This document shows, piece after piece, positions 46,680 to 58,154 of a DNA stretch of 64,000 bases (its first letter is position 1; each line of letters starts with the position of its first letter). The position numbers were made by a program, and so were the translations under genes. The notes under the pieces were generated by a model. It saw only the letters and a program-made list of their open reading frames with translations. It was not told the DNA's origin and did not search any database. The DNA is from Sipunculus nudus (Eukaryota; Annelida; Sipuncula; Golfingiida; Sipunculidae), in the NCBI GenBank assembly GCA_026874595.1, contig CM049317.1, positions 9,892,382 to 9,956,381 on the forward strand, written 5' to 3'.

Positions 46680-46831
46680 ATAAATATATATATTATATAT
46701 ATATCTATTTATATATAAATGATTATATATATAATATATATCTATTTATATATAAATGATTATATATATATATATTTATACAATTATATATATAAGTAAA
46801 CATACCGATCTTCCAGTTAGGAATTAAGGGG
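46584..46831. repeat. Hairpin: 40-bp inverted arms around (TA)n
   Basis: Left arm CCCTTAATTCCTAACTGGAA then GATTGGTATGTTTAC (about 46585-46620); right arm is its reverse complement (about 46796-46831) with one or two changes. Between them is about 170 bp of nearly pure TA with TTTATATATAAA variants. Confidence 0.9.
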
Positions 46832-46966
46832 ATAGCTGCATGGAACTTCTTTTTTAACCGTAAAACTTCAAAATCAAAATTGGTTTCACTTTAAGGCAAT
46901 ATATTGTGATAACATTTTACTTGCGAATGCTTACAAAAATTATTCCCGTGACGTCCTTACCACAAA

Positions 46967-47165
46967 GACCTGTACAGTCGAGAGGTAAAACGTTCGGCTT
47001 AATTCTCCTCTGCTGACCGGGGTTCGATCCCCATCTTGGCCATTAGAGTGGGTTGTATAGTGGCCCGTCAATGCAAGATGTGTAGTTTTCTGTACCTCTC
47101 TATATAGACACTACTGAACACCAGCACCCGAGTCATGGAGAGTGCCTGGTTTAATAAAACCAAAA
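46967..47165 (+). mobile_element. tRNA-derived SINE
   Basis: AGACCTGTACAGTCGAGAGG then TAAAACGTTCGG (A-box region), GGGGTTCGATCCCC (B box at 47020-47030), GTGGGTTGTATAGTGGCCCG, and 3' part CATGGAGAGTGCCTGGTTTA followed by an A-rich tail. Same family as 36600-36827 by head, GGGTTGTA core and tail, but diverged. Confidence 0.75.
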
Positions 47166-47169
47166 CAAA

Positions 47170-49600
47170 TATACATGTACATCCATGTTTTTGTATTTTG
47201 CTTTGAAACCGTTAAATTCTTATCCAATATATTTAAACGGACCACATTACCAACTTCACTACATTCATACCACTGGTGTATAAGGAAGCCCCTGTGTGTG
47301 TATTGTGGGGCTATAGCAATTCTATGTACATTCCTTAATCTGCAATATGTTGAAAATATGATTAACTGCAAAGCATATTGTTGAATCGTGTTTCAAAATA
47401 CAATCTCTCTCTCTCTCTTTCTCTCGTATTAATATGATAAAACTGAAGAGTTTAGTCTGTTTGCAGTGGGGGGGGGGGGGGGGGCAGTATATGTACTTAG
47501 AATAGTCTGTTAAGTAAATTCAGTCATAATGATAACAGATAATGATCTTAAATGCACTTAAACGCCCGGAGGCGGTTGATGATGTCATGCGCTGAAATCA
47601 AATCCCTTGACAATAGACGCCGATAAAGTAATTATGCCTGGAGTAATAAACTGTGAGAGCATCAAAGCAAAACCATGGAGACAAGAATCGATATTTAGAG
47701 TAACGGAAGGAACCAGGTGTTTTTATACGTCAGTTGCTGTCATTATAAAAGAATGATTAACAGTAGAAGATGCGTCATTGTCACCAGGAACTCCCAGCCG
47801 TGACGTTCTCAGCAAACCCAAATAGTTGAGCTAAACAAACCAATAATAGGAGTTCTACAGATTCGTCGATCCCGTTTTACGTAGATTATTTGTAATACTG
47901 TTATTTTGGGGTCAGGGCTCGACTCCTTAAAAGAATTTTGAAACGTATGAAAAATGTTTTATTTTGTGTTAATTGCAAAAAAATTTTTAAGAATTGAAAC
48001 AAGTGTTTACATATTTACTGAAAACTACCACGTATTATTTCTCGATCGAAAGATAAAAATGCAAGAAATGAAATCGTTATTTTCTTTTGGACCATAAAAC
48101 AAATGATGTTTAGGTATATGGCCTGACTGCATGACCTGAATCTGTCAAAAGTTTCAAGTATCCGAAACGGATATTAATCGGGCATATATATGAAAAAAGA
48201 CCCTCTCCGGAGCATGGATACAACATTTTTATAACGGAGAGTCACAGAAAATAATTATCAGTTACAGAGAAAACACTGAGTCCCCCCCCCCCGGCCCTGA
48301 AAAAAATTAGTTTCTGAGGCGCGAGGCGCGTCAAGTTTGAACCCCCACCTCCACCATTTTTTTTTTCTGTTGATGTTCAGCAGAAATTTCCAGAACGTGA
48401 GCACCAGGTGGACATTTCTTTAAAGAAATGAAATGATAGAAATTCGAAAACATCTCGTTCTGTTATGAAGTGTGATTTGCCTGTTAAGCAAATTTAAACA
48501 ATTCTGTTATGACCATGCTCTTCCCTGATCATGTTGAATTTTTTTTCGAAAATTTATAATAAAATAATAGTAATAAATCGCCCTACCATACTGATTTAAC
48601 AAAAACAAAATGCTTGAAAAGCCAACCTTTTTGGTTTGTACTAATATATACATTTAATTTGCAAAAATGCGCGAAACGATCATACATAGACTGGCCCGGT
48701 CGATGTAGTGGTAAAGGCGTTAAATTCCTCCCGGTGACAGCCACATCAAATTTGCTCTTGCTGTGGCGGAACGCTGAGAACAGGTACTTCCACCTCGCAG
48801 CAAATCGTATGACTAATTTACGGATCTCTGACTGTCAACTTTATTTATCAAGCTGGCACTGAGTTTAAATACGTCTATTGATACATGGAATCACGTTTCA
48901 TATACGCATTTTACACAAACATGGAATAAAGCCCTAGCAAGGACTAAAACGTTAAGTCATTTTGATAACCAAGGCCTGTTCGTAATAATAAATCAAGTAC
49001 ATTCATACTTTTTTTCTTATTCTTGATCATCCAAAAAAACCTTTCGTTGTTGCTTCCATTCAATGTCACGAACGCAATCTTGAAGATTTGTATCACCCAT
49101 TCCCGAAACTGAAATATTGCAATGACATAGCCAGAATGCACCATTTCTTAGAATGCATAACGATTGGGTGCAAGTAGGATCATCTTTTGCTACACTTATT
49201 AAATAATAGATTATATAACGCTTCCACTTTGTTCCCACTTAATAAATATGGAAGCGTAATATGACCTAATTAATTTTATATGAAGATCCCCTCATGTGAT
49301 CTTGCAGCGACATGAATGAATGTACACGTGTTGTTTATCATTATTATCAATTAAGTTGTAAATAAAAGCTGTATAGTTGTAAAATTGAGATTAACAATGT
49401 ACAGAATTATTGCGCAAAAATACACAATACCGTTGATACATCTTTTTGGCTCTAAGTGTCTGTACCAAATTTGTCCTGAAGTGGCCCATTTTCCTGCTGT
49501 CTATATTTAGTTTTCAGTTAGAGTTAAGTATATCTTTTTGTAAATAGCATATACGTATTTTGAGTTTCAATAACTTTCTTTTAACATCATTACCTTTATA
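47170..49600. other. No gene; repeat fragments
   Basis: Contains poly-G at about 47468, a tRNA-like stretch at about 48692-48740 (GGCCCGGTCGATGTAGTGG, then TAAAGGCGTT) without a good B box, and a segment at about 48500-48590 (GCTCTTCCCTGATCATG, TTTTTCGAAAA) resembling the interior of the MITE at 59176-59458. No exon recognised. Confidence 0.4.
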
Positions 49601-49604
49601 TAAC

Positions 49605-50330
49605 TAGAATACGGGCAGTCGTCAAGCGACTACGTGTATCCGCCAAAATCAGAGTGGGACGCGTGAAATTAGGCATGGATTGAGTGGCAAGGGGAAATAG
49701 AGTGAGGTGTGTTGCATATTAGCATGGATGTCTTCAGCCGAAATATGTATGTAGGTGGCGCCACCTGCCACAAAATCGGGAAAGCTATCCAAGATGTATA
49801 TACATGCAAAATTTTAGGCAGATAAGTCAAACCACTGCCGAGATATGAGTGATTTTATCCCACGGCGGACAAACAGACGGACGCTGAGCAAAAATGGTTG
49901 CAGGTCGCGCCACCAGTTTTGCGTATGATAAAGAGTTATGTAAAATCTATACACATGCAAAATTTCAGGAATATACATCAAGCCATTCCTGAGATAAGCC
50001 TGGATGTCTGCAGGCTGAACGTGAATGTTGGTGGCGCCCCTGTAATAAAATCAAGAAAGCTATCGAGGATGTATACACATGCAAAATTTCAGGTGGATCA
50101 GTCCAACTACCGCAGAGATATGAGTGATTTTATCCCAAGGCAGATGAACCGATGGACGCTGTGCAAAAATGGTTGTATGTGGCGCCATTTTTGTTTGTGT
50201 AGGCCTATGTTATTAAGCTATCCAAGGGCTACATTTGAGATTTTTTTTTAGCCTGATTGGTCAAACGAGTCCGAAGATATGCGAGTTAATGTGTCAAAAC
50301 AGAAGCACAGATGGACGTACTGGAGAGAGG
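49605..50330. repeat. Repeat element with ~275-bp internal units
   Basis: Starts AACTAGAATACGGGCAGTCG. Units share GATGTCT.CAG, GGTGGCGCC, AAAGCTATC.A.GATGTATA, ACATGCAAAATTT.AGG, GAGATATGAGTGATTTTATC and GACGCTG.GCAAAAATGG; corresponding points lie near 49728 and 50003. The 117-aa frame here comes from the repeat. Confidence 0.75.
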
Positions 50331-50399
50331 AAAGGCCAGAGGTCAACGCAAAATATTTTGGCACCAGTTCACGTGTGACCCGATAATGGTGTAAAGTTT

Positions 50400-51600
50400 C
50401 GGAAAAATCAGTCCAGTGCTCTCAGAGTGCTATTCCGGAAACGAACGCGGCAGCTGCGGCGGCAGCGGAACCCGGTCAAAAACAAAGAATCCGCAAAAAA
50501 ACAATTATTGTTGCAGGAAAAAATTACATATATTGAATAGTACGGGCCTTATTCCCTGGGAAAATATGAGGGGGACAATTCAAGTACCGTCAGAACCCCC
50601 CCCCCCCCCAACGCGGGGGAAATAGGATATTTGCTTAAATTCTGGACAACTCTCTCCCCTTCCCTAAAACTTTAGGACGGAGCTCTCTCCCAGAATATAC
50701 CTATTTTCTTCACTCCCGCAATTCAACCACATATTGGGACTAAATTGGAATAAAAGTCTCCTTTGTTCGAAAATAATTTATGCTAACTTTTCAACACTAT
50801 ATTATCAGGAATTGATTTTATATTTAAAAATTAAAAAACATATACGATAGGTTAATGTTTATGACAATTCAGCGACTCATTTGACTGATGTCCCTTCATA
50901 ATTGGTTTCAGTATGTAAATTGTAAATGTAAACATTATTTGAAATAATATGACGATCTATAAACGGAATAGACTGAATTATGTAAATATTCAAAAATAAT
51001 TTTTCCCCTAAAAAGTGAAGCTTATGCATGTCCATATAACAGGTGGCAGGGGCATCTTTATAAGTCTATAATAATATTTAAAAGATTATTTAAAGCCCAT
51101 GCTGCCTGCTGAGTATTCAGACAGCACCATATATTCCCTGCACGAGGATTGACTCCCTGTCTAGTGTGAACTGAGATAATGTTTATATTTAATTAAGTGC
51201 ATTTTATTGTTTATATTCCGTGTAGTTTTCATTTGACTTTTTTTTATTAAGATATATGTGTATCCCGATAATTCTGTTAGAAATATTGCAGGTAAACGAT
51301 ATATTTGAACAAAATGCAAATTATAAATTATATATCCATATTATTCACGAAGAATACCTTGCATTATATGCTTAGTTTGGTGCATTATGTAGTACTGGTT
51401 TAATTATTTATAGAAATAACATCTGCATTCTAAGGAATGCAATTTTCCGCCATATGTGTTTGTGTTGGGGGGGGGGGGTGTCGCGAAACCGTGTTGGCAT
51501 TCACTTATGTGGCAAATATTCTGAGATTCATATAAAGTTTGGCGAGAATATAGACGATATGAATGGGTAGGAAAACGTGAATTGATTTATTCCAGGTGAT
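50400..51600. other. No gene seen
   Basis: A short CpG-rich patch (GGCAGCTGCGGCGGCAGCGG) at about 50449-50470 and a poly-C tract at about 50597; otherwise AT-rich. Confidence 0.4.
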
Positions 51601-51624
51601 TACTTCATGAAGATCATGTTTTCC

Positions 51625-51743
51625 ATGACACCAATCAACGCTCCTGATTGGTCGAAACCTTCAGGAAGTCAAACGGAAGTGGCTCACTCGTCCGCCTGAG
51701 TTTTGGGACCGCTGTCGCACTGCCTCACACATACAAAATCATG
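51625..51743 (+). promoter_or_regulatory. Promoter and first exon region of MYL6-type gene
   Basis: Two CCAAT boxes in opposite orientation (CCAAT at 51631, ATTGG at 51647) precede a GC-rich stretch and the exon ending ATG|GTAAAT at 51743. No TATA box is seen. The transcription start is probably within about 51660-51720 (inference). Confidence 0.5.
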
Positions 51744-51869
51744 GTAAATATTCAGTTCTGGAGCGTGTAAACCAAATATTAAGAAATCTGAGATATTAAA
51801 ACTGATACATATTCTTTCATGTGTGTTTTTGTTTCTTCCAGAGCGGGTATTCAGAAGACCAACTTCAGG
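51741..51869 (+). CDS. Essential myosin light chain, MYL6-type (first two coding exons)
   Basis: The product would be the essential (alkali) light chain that binds the lever arm of conventional myosin II. Seen: an exon ending exactly after ATG (51741-51743, donor GTAAAT), then a 28-nt exon 51842-51869 (acceptor TTTCTTCCAG, donor GTAAGT) encoding SGYSEDQLQ with one base over. An ATG-only first exon followed by a 28-nt exon encoding x-x-x-[ST]-E-D-Q is the arrangement of vertebrate MYL6. Calmodulin also has an ATG-only first exon, but its next exon is longer and reads DQLTEEQ. EF-hand exons are not found downstream to the window end, implying an intron over 12 kb or off-window exons. Similarity rests on 10 codons plus exon structure. 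Confidence 0.6.
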
Positions 51870-51879
51870 GTAAGTGGGC

Positions 51880-52630
51880 TGTCACTCAGTGTCGCTTCAC
51901 TCAGTGGGATAGGCTATTTCAAACAAAATAGGTGTGTCACTGTCAGCACAATCAAACATGCTGTGCAGATTTACCCACGCATAATTAGCCGTTTCAAACT
52001 TCTACCACTAGGCGGCGTGCATGTTGGCGAAGATCGCTTCAGTGTTAGAATGAGTGTTTATCTTAATTAATTAAAGTTTTTTTCATCAAACTGTTACATT
52101 TAATGATGTCCTGAGTGGTTATTTACATGAAATGACCAGTAAGAGATCGTTACTAGCGAAAAAAGTGAAGAATTCAACCCTTGTTCATGACGCCGCTTCA
52201 TGTCAGAGTTTGCATGTCAGCATCAACAAGCTTCATTTCACTGATTAAAAGCAGCCAATCCCGGTCACATCAGGAGAAAAAGTATAAATAGTCGTATTCT
52301 ACAAGTGTTGTTCTTCACACTGGTATATGTGAATTGGTTGCCCATTGTTATTTTTTAATTATTTTTGTATGATTTATATAGCTTAAGTAGGGTTTTGTCA
52401 TTCATTAATTGTGCAGGGTAGCAGTCTAGTCCTGCTATATCTACAGAGATTTAAGGGCTTTTAAGTTACATTTTCACATTTCATGTTCATTAAATTCAGG
52501 CTTTTCAATACTTATGCATATAAACACATCAGAGTATATATGTATTGGTATATACAGTATTTTAATTCTTATATTATACTATCTTATATTATTTTTTTAT
52601 TATATTGTTATTAAATATTAATGAATAATA

Positions 52631-52668
<38 letters not shown>

Positions 52669-52757
52669 GTATATATATATATAATATGTAACTTTTATAT
52701 GTAAAAAAAAATAAAAAAATAACATACAATTTATATGTAAACAATATATGTCTGTAA

Positions 52758-52805
<48 letters not shown>

Positions 52806-52920
52806 AAAATCATATATAGATGTAAATGTGCTTTATGTTATACAAAATTCTGTGTGTGTGTGTTGTGTGTAAATATACTTTGGTTCTATACAGACAAATT
52901 TTACAGTATGCAATCCCAGG
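51880..52920. other. Intron-like, AT-rich with (TA)n tracts
   Basis: (TA)n runs at about 52636-52664 and 52761-52801; no exon seen. Confidence 0.5.
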
Positions 52921-52927
52921 CAATAAC

Positions 52928-53529
52928 ATGTCTGATCCACTTGAGGGTGGTGGCTACATGGTGGCCAACCTCATTTGCAGCTAGTTACAACAGCACCAAG
53001 TCTGGGCTTTGGCAGACATCAAAGCATCAATAAGGGGTCAGATTGTCATGTATGCTGTAACAGCAGATGTCTTGGCAGGTGGGTGAGTAGCTCATGCTTC
53101 ATGTTTGCTGCCTCATCATTAGGTCAATAATTGCCAAAACTGAAGATGGTTGTACACCACTCAGCTTTGTTAGGCCTGGTCAGTATATATGAATCTCCAA
53201 TCATGAGTGATATCTTCTGTGACTGAAGTAGCAACAACAACTTTAAAAGCAAGCATTGAAGCAATACTTGGCTGAAAATTCAACATGACCCTTACATAAG
53301 AAGAAAAAAAAAGGTAAATGAATTTATTGTCTTATATAACTTTATTTGTATAATCAATCTTATGTTAATTAATTTCAAAAATAAAGATTACACATAATGT
53401 GGTCATATACAATTATTTAATTATAATATCTTTCATTTGTACACACATAATGAAATTCTAGGGTATTGTAGGATGATACTTAGATTATTACAAAATCATA
53501 ACATAAAATGATACTAAAAGATTTGACAA
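52928..53529 (+). repeat. Left arm of a 3.2-kb inverted repeat
   Basis: About 600 bp that recurs in reverse complement at 55492-56096 with small differences. Shared blocks include ATCCACTTGAGGGTGGTGG, AAAACTGAAGATGGTTGTAC, ACTTTAAAAGCAAGCATTG and TCATAACATAAAATGATACT. Confidence 0.95.
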
Positions 53530-53985
53530 TATATATATATATATATTACACAAAAACATGTGATGTTTAATATATCACAATATATCACTATTTTGTAACA
53601 ATGAGATATATGAAACAAATGGAATATTAGCTGAAAATTTGTCACTTTTATTTTTATAATTTTTATTTTTACTGATTTTTCAAATAATTCACATCATATT
53701 AGTACACATGTAGCATAAGAAAGAAGATGAAAAATTAAAAGTTCTCTCAAAATTAGCAAGGTTTACCATATTAGAATACATATGTCATAATACTAATCAA
53801 TTTTGAAAAAATGAATTGTCCAACACCAGCTCAAAATTTCAGTCAATCTGTCATATAATTTGATTTTTCAGTCAGTTTGTAAAATGCCTAAAATTTCAGT
53901 CATTTGTGAAATGCCTGAGTGATTCACTGATTTTGCACATTGACTATATATATATATATGTGTGTATATATAAATATATATTTAT

Positions 53986-54733
53986 TAGGGTAGGGGCCAG
54001 GTACTTGTACCTGTACCTAGATACACATTTCAGAGTATATGTACCTGCAGGTCATGAGTAGGAAGTACCTTGTACCTCTACCTATACCCAGAATTAAAAT
54101 ACCTGTACCTGGAACAAGGTACTCCAGGTACAGTTTTTTTAAGTTTTTTTCCTTTTTCTTGTTTTAAAATTGGTCACCTGTAATGTAAAATAATTAGCAA
54201 GCCATCAATGTGATAAACTGCTCATGAATTGAATTGTTATCACACCTCCAGAATGGTCACAAGTGTGAAATCAGATATAACCACTACCTAAGGAAATCAT
54301 TGGAGCTGTCCACCTAATGGACTTTCAGTACACTTGAATATCATGCATGTTTGTTAATGGATAGTATTATACTGTACTTTATGTACTTAATGGAATTTCA
54401 GTAGACTTGAATATCATGTTTATGAATGTATGGTGCCATACAGATGATAAGTTCTTATAAAATATATTTTAGCAAATGACTTCAATATTGTTTGATAAAA
54501 AAAAGCATGTTAACTTGCATATGTATGAATTTATACCACTATTATTGTCTGTAAAATAGTCTTTGAAGTGATCCTAAAATAAATGTACCTGTACCTCTAC
54601 CTATAGGTACTTTATAAAGTACCTGTATCCTTTACCTAGGTACTCAGTGATAATCAAGTACCTGTACCTGACAAATTCAGAAGTACCAGTACCTGTACCT
54701 ATGTACTTTCACTTGTACCTGGCCCCAACCCTG
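53986..54733. mobile_element. 748-bp hAT-like non-autonomous element
   Basis: Ends TAGGGTAGGGGCCAGGTAC (left) and CAGGGTTGGGGCCAGGTAC (right, reverse complement), flanked by a perfect 8-bp direct repeat, ATATTTAT, at 53978-53985 and 54734-54741. Such ends and an 8-bp duplication fit the hAT superfamily. Subterminal regions on both sides are packed with GTACCTGTACCT and its variants, in both orientations. No transposase. Confidence 0.85.
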
Positions 54734-55347
54734 ATATTTATAAATGTTTATATGTTGATTTGAAAATATGATAATTTATGTATAATTATTATAGTTTATA
54801 TAGTATGGTATATACTTCCTTTGTATACATTGATGATAATAGTTAAATTAGGTATTATATAAATTACATAATCATTCAAATATTATACATGTATTTGTAA
54901 ATCATAATATTCATACTTTTAATCCTTTTGACACACACAGGCCCATATACCACCCTCAGTAAAGTGTGTAACAAAACTCATGGGCACATAATGATACTAA
55001 TTAGACAGCTGGTTTTTGATTGGGACTCCGCTGCTCAAGTTATGTAATAGAAAAAAAACCCCAATAAACATCATAGAGATGCCTTGGGTTTATAAATTAT
55101 AAACTTTATAAATGATCATTATTATTTAAAAAACCGAGCATAAATTTTATCCATAATGAATTAGTGTAGAACATATATTAAGTGAGTTATTTTGGATATA
55201 TGACAAAATAAAAATATAACATATAAACATTTATTAACAATTAATTCTGTTAAATTAGATTTCCGTTTAATTGATTTAAATGAAAATAATTTTAAAAAAT
55301 TAAAATGTAATTAAACCCATCAGTAGGCATAATTTGATAATTTTTTC

Positions 55348-55364
55348 GGGGGGGGGGGGGGGGG
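55348..55364. repeat. Poly-G tract
   Basis: About 17 consecutive G in the spacer of the inverted repeat. Confidence 0.95.
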
Positions 55365-55491
55365 CTTTTTTCCTCTTTATCATTAAGGTAGGTGGCTTTT
55401 TCCCAAGGAGTCATTTTGTCCAGGGGTACTTTAGTCCTACACCTATAAAAAACCCATAAAAAACATTAGTGTTCTTCATACCAAAAGTTCT

Positions 55492-56096
55492 TTGTCAAAT
55501 CTTTTAGTATCATTTTATGTTATGATTTTGTAATAATCTAAGTATCATCCTACAATACCCTAGAATTTCATTATGTGTGTACAAATGAAAGATATAATAA
55601 TTAAATAATTGTATATGACCACATTATGTGTAATCTTTATTTTTGAAATTATTAACATAAGATTGATTATACAAATAAAGTTATATAAGACAATAAATTC
55701 ATTTACCTTTTTTTTTCTTCTTATGTAAGGGTCATGTTGAATTTTCAGCCAAGTATTGCTTCAATGCTTGCTTTTAAAGTTGTTGTTGCTACTTCAGTCA
55801 CAGAAGGTATCACTCATGATTGGAGATTCATATACTTATTCTGACCAGGCCTAACAAAGCTGAGTGGTGTACAACCATCTTCAGTTTTGGCAATTATTGA
55901 CCTAATGATGAGGCAGCAAACATGAAGCAAAAGGTGGTCACCTACCTGCCCAGACATCTGTTGTTACATTATACATGACTGACTACCCCTCATTGATACT
56001 CTGATGTCTGTCATAGCTCTAGACTTGGTGCTGTTGTAACTAGCTGCTAATGAGGTTGGCCACCATGTAACCACCACCCTCAAGTGGATCAAACAT
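55492..56096 (-). repeat. Right arm of the 3.2-kb inverted repeat
   Basis: Reverse complement of 52928-53529. Outer edge GTTTGATCCACTTGAGGG (minus strand) versus GTCTGATCCACTTGAGGG on the left. Confidence 0.95.
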
Positions 56097-56199
56097 CCTA
56101 GAGCTGTAGAATGAGTTGTTGCGATTAGCATCTTAGTTGTAGGGTAAAACTGATCATTCATAAAATGCTCTATATTTACACCTATTGAATGTGCATATT

Positions 56200-56955
56200 T
56201 CTATGTCAAAACAAGGGAAATCAACCTTAATGAATAGTGCACGACAATAATTGTAAATATAACAAAGGTGACAGCAGTAATATTGGTTGTTCATTTTAAT
56301 ATAACACATTCAGCACTATATTCTGGTATATGTGTGCTTGTTATGTGTGGGTGATCAAGTGTGTGACCATTTAAACAAGTGATCAGTATTTATCACTTCA
56401 ATTATATAATACAGGTAAATACTCCTATTTAAATTTAAGTTTTTGATGCACTCCTGAAAACTTACAGAAAGAAAGTATTTAAGCTGCATAACCAGACAGC
56501 CCGCACATATTCCGAGCATGGAATCAACTTGGCCATTGTTTGCATTTAATAACAAATGGATCCTGGAAACGCCTAAAAAGTTAAAACATATGTTAAGTTT
56601 ATGAATGGTATAAATAATTGATATAAAAACCAAGATTGATATAAATCAAACATATACATTTCAGCACACATACACCTTTATGTACTTACTCAAGTGTTAC
56701 ATAACAAAACCAGTTTAATTTAAGAGGTGATTTATAAATATAAAAAAAGTAAATTATTAAAAATGCACAACATATTGGCACACACACACATGATATATGA
56801 AATTTGCCAGATAATATTAAATAATAACACACACAAAACACATGTACACTCATGTGTATTTGGAAAATAATATTGGTTTAGCTCTATGAACCAATAATCA
56901 TTTTAAAATTATTTTACAATTTGCTTAAACCATTAGAAATGTCATTAAAATTATT

Positions 56956-57002
<47 letters not shown>

Positions 57003-57255
57003 CAAATGAGGTACAAAAGTATCTAGTATTATTATTCTAATACAAATACTTAATAGGCCTACATATCTGAAAGTTAGCTAACATTATCACTGGTACATAT
57101 GGCCATGCATAAAAATTGAAACAATGTATACTTAAATATTTTCTAAACAAATACGCACGTATAACTGAACATAATGGTGATTTCAGTCAAATAGCTGATA
57201 TTTGAATGAAGAAAAAAATAAAATATAATTATTATAAAGAATTATATCTCAAAAT

Positions 57256-57300
<45 letters not shown>

Positions 57301-58140
57301 TTGATACAGGTGTAAATAAACTATGACAACAGATATAGAATTTTCCATATGATACACACACAGATTATATACCTTAAATATTTTAAAAATATTTTAAATT
57401 CAGTTGAAATTAGTTGTATTTCAAACATAATAAAATAATAAAGAAACCCTAAAATAAAACTTATATTATAACTTCTTATTAAAATCATTTGAAAAAGTAT
57501 TTGAAAATATATGTTGTTAGGGTTTGGTGAGGAAATAAGAAGTGTAAGAGGGCTTTAGGCCATTTAATATGGGTTAACTTGATGTGTCATAAGAGCTAGT
57601 GATAAGCTCATGAGCAGGTTACAAGTCTATGAGTGATGTCATTTGTCCTTATCTCCTATTGGTTCTCTGCTGGGTCATGCCATATTTATGAGCTGATCAT
57701 GTGATAGGCAAACACATGCAGCCCCCATAGGAAAGTTTTGTATGTGGTCAGCTAGCGTGACGTTCGGGCACAGTCACCGCCCAGACAGGCTGAGTACTCA
57801 GTATGTTGGTGATAATAAAATGTGAAATATGTTGCCAAAATCAGTATCAACTTGAACTATCTCTTTCTGATGTTTATGCTGCCCAATTAGTACCATAAAA
57901 CATTAATATCAACTAAGTTGAAGGATGATATGTCATAACATTAACAATGTAAATATAAATTATTCGGGAATTCAAGAAGGTTTTTGGCAATATTTATTTT
58001 TCAAAGTCTGTTCATTATGACAATGACCTATTCATAACTCAAACAGGTACTGGGGCATTTAATATTTTGTTTATAAGGAGACCAGCACCTTACCTTGCAA
58101 AGAGTTTAAGGAGGCAATTATTGTGATATATGCGATAACA
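56200..58140. other. No gene; AT-rich with (TA)n tracts
   Basis: (TA)n at about 56959-57000 and 57259-57290. A patch at about 57640-57790 has higher GC, an ATTGG box and a TGACGT half-CRE, but no exon can be assigned. Confidence 0.4.
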
Positions 58141-58154
58141 ATAAACAGTATACA

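Noticed and set aside
46967-47040. Functional tRNA gene
   Set aside because: The B box is good, but the acceptor stem does not pair and the sequence continues into a SINE body and tail.
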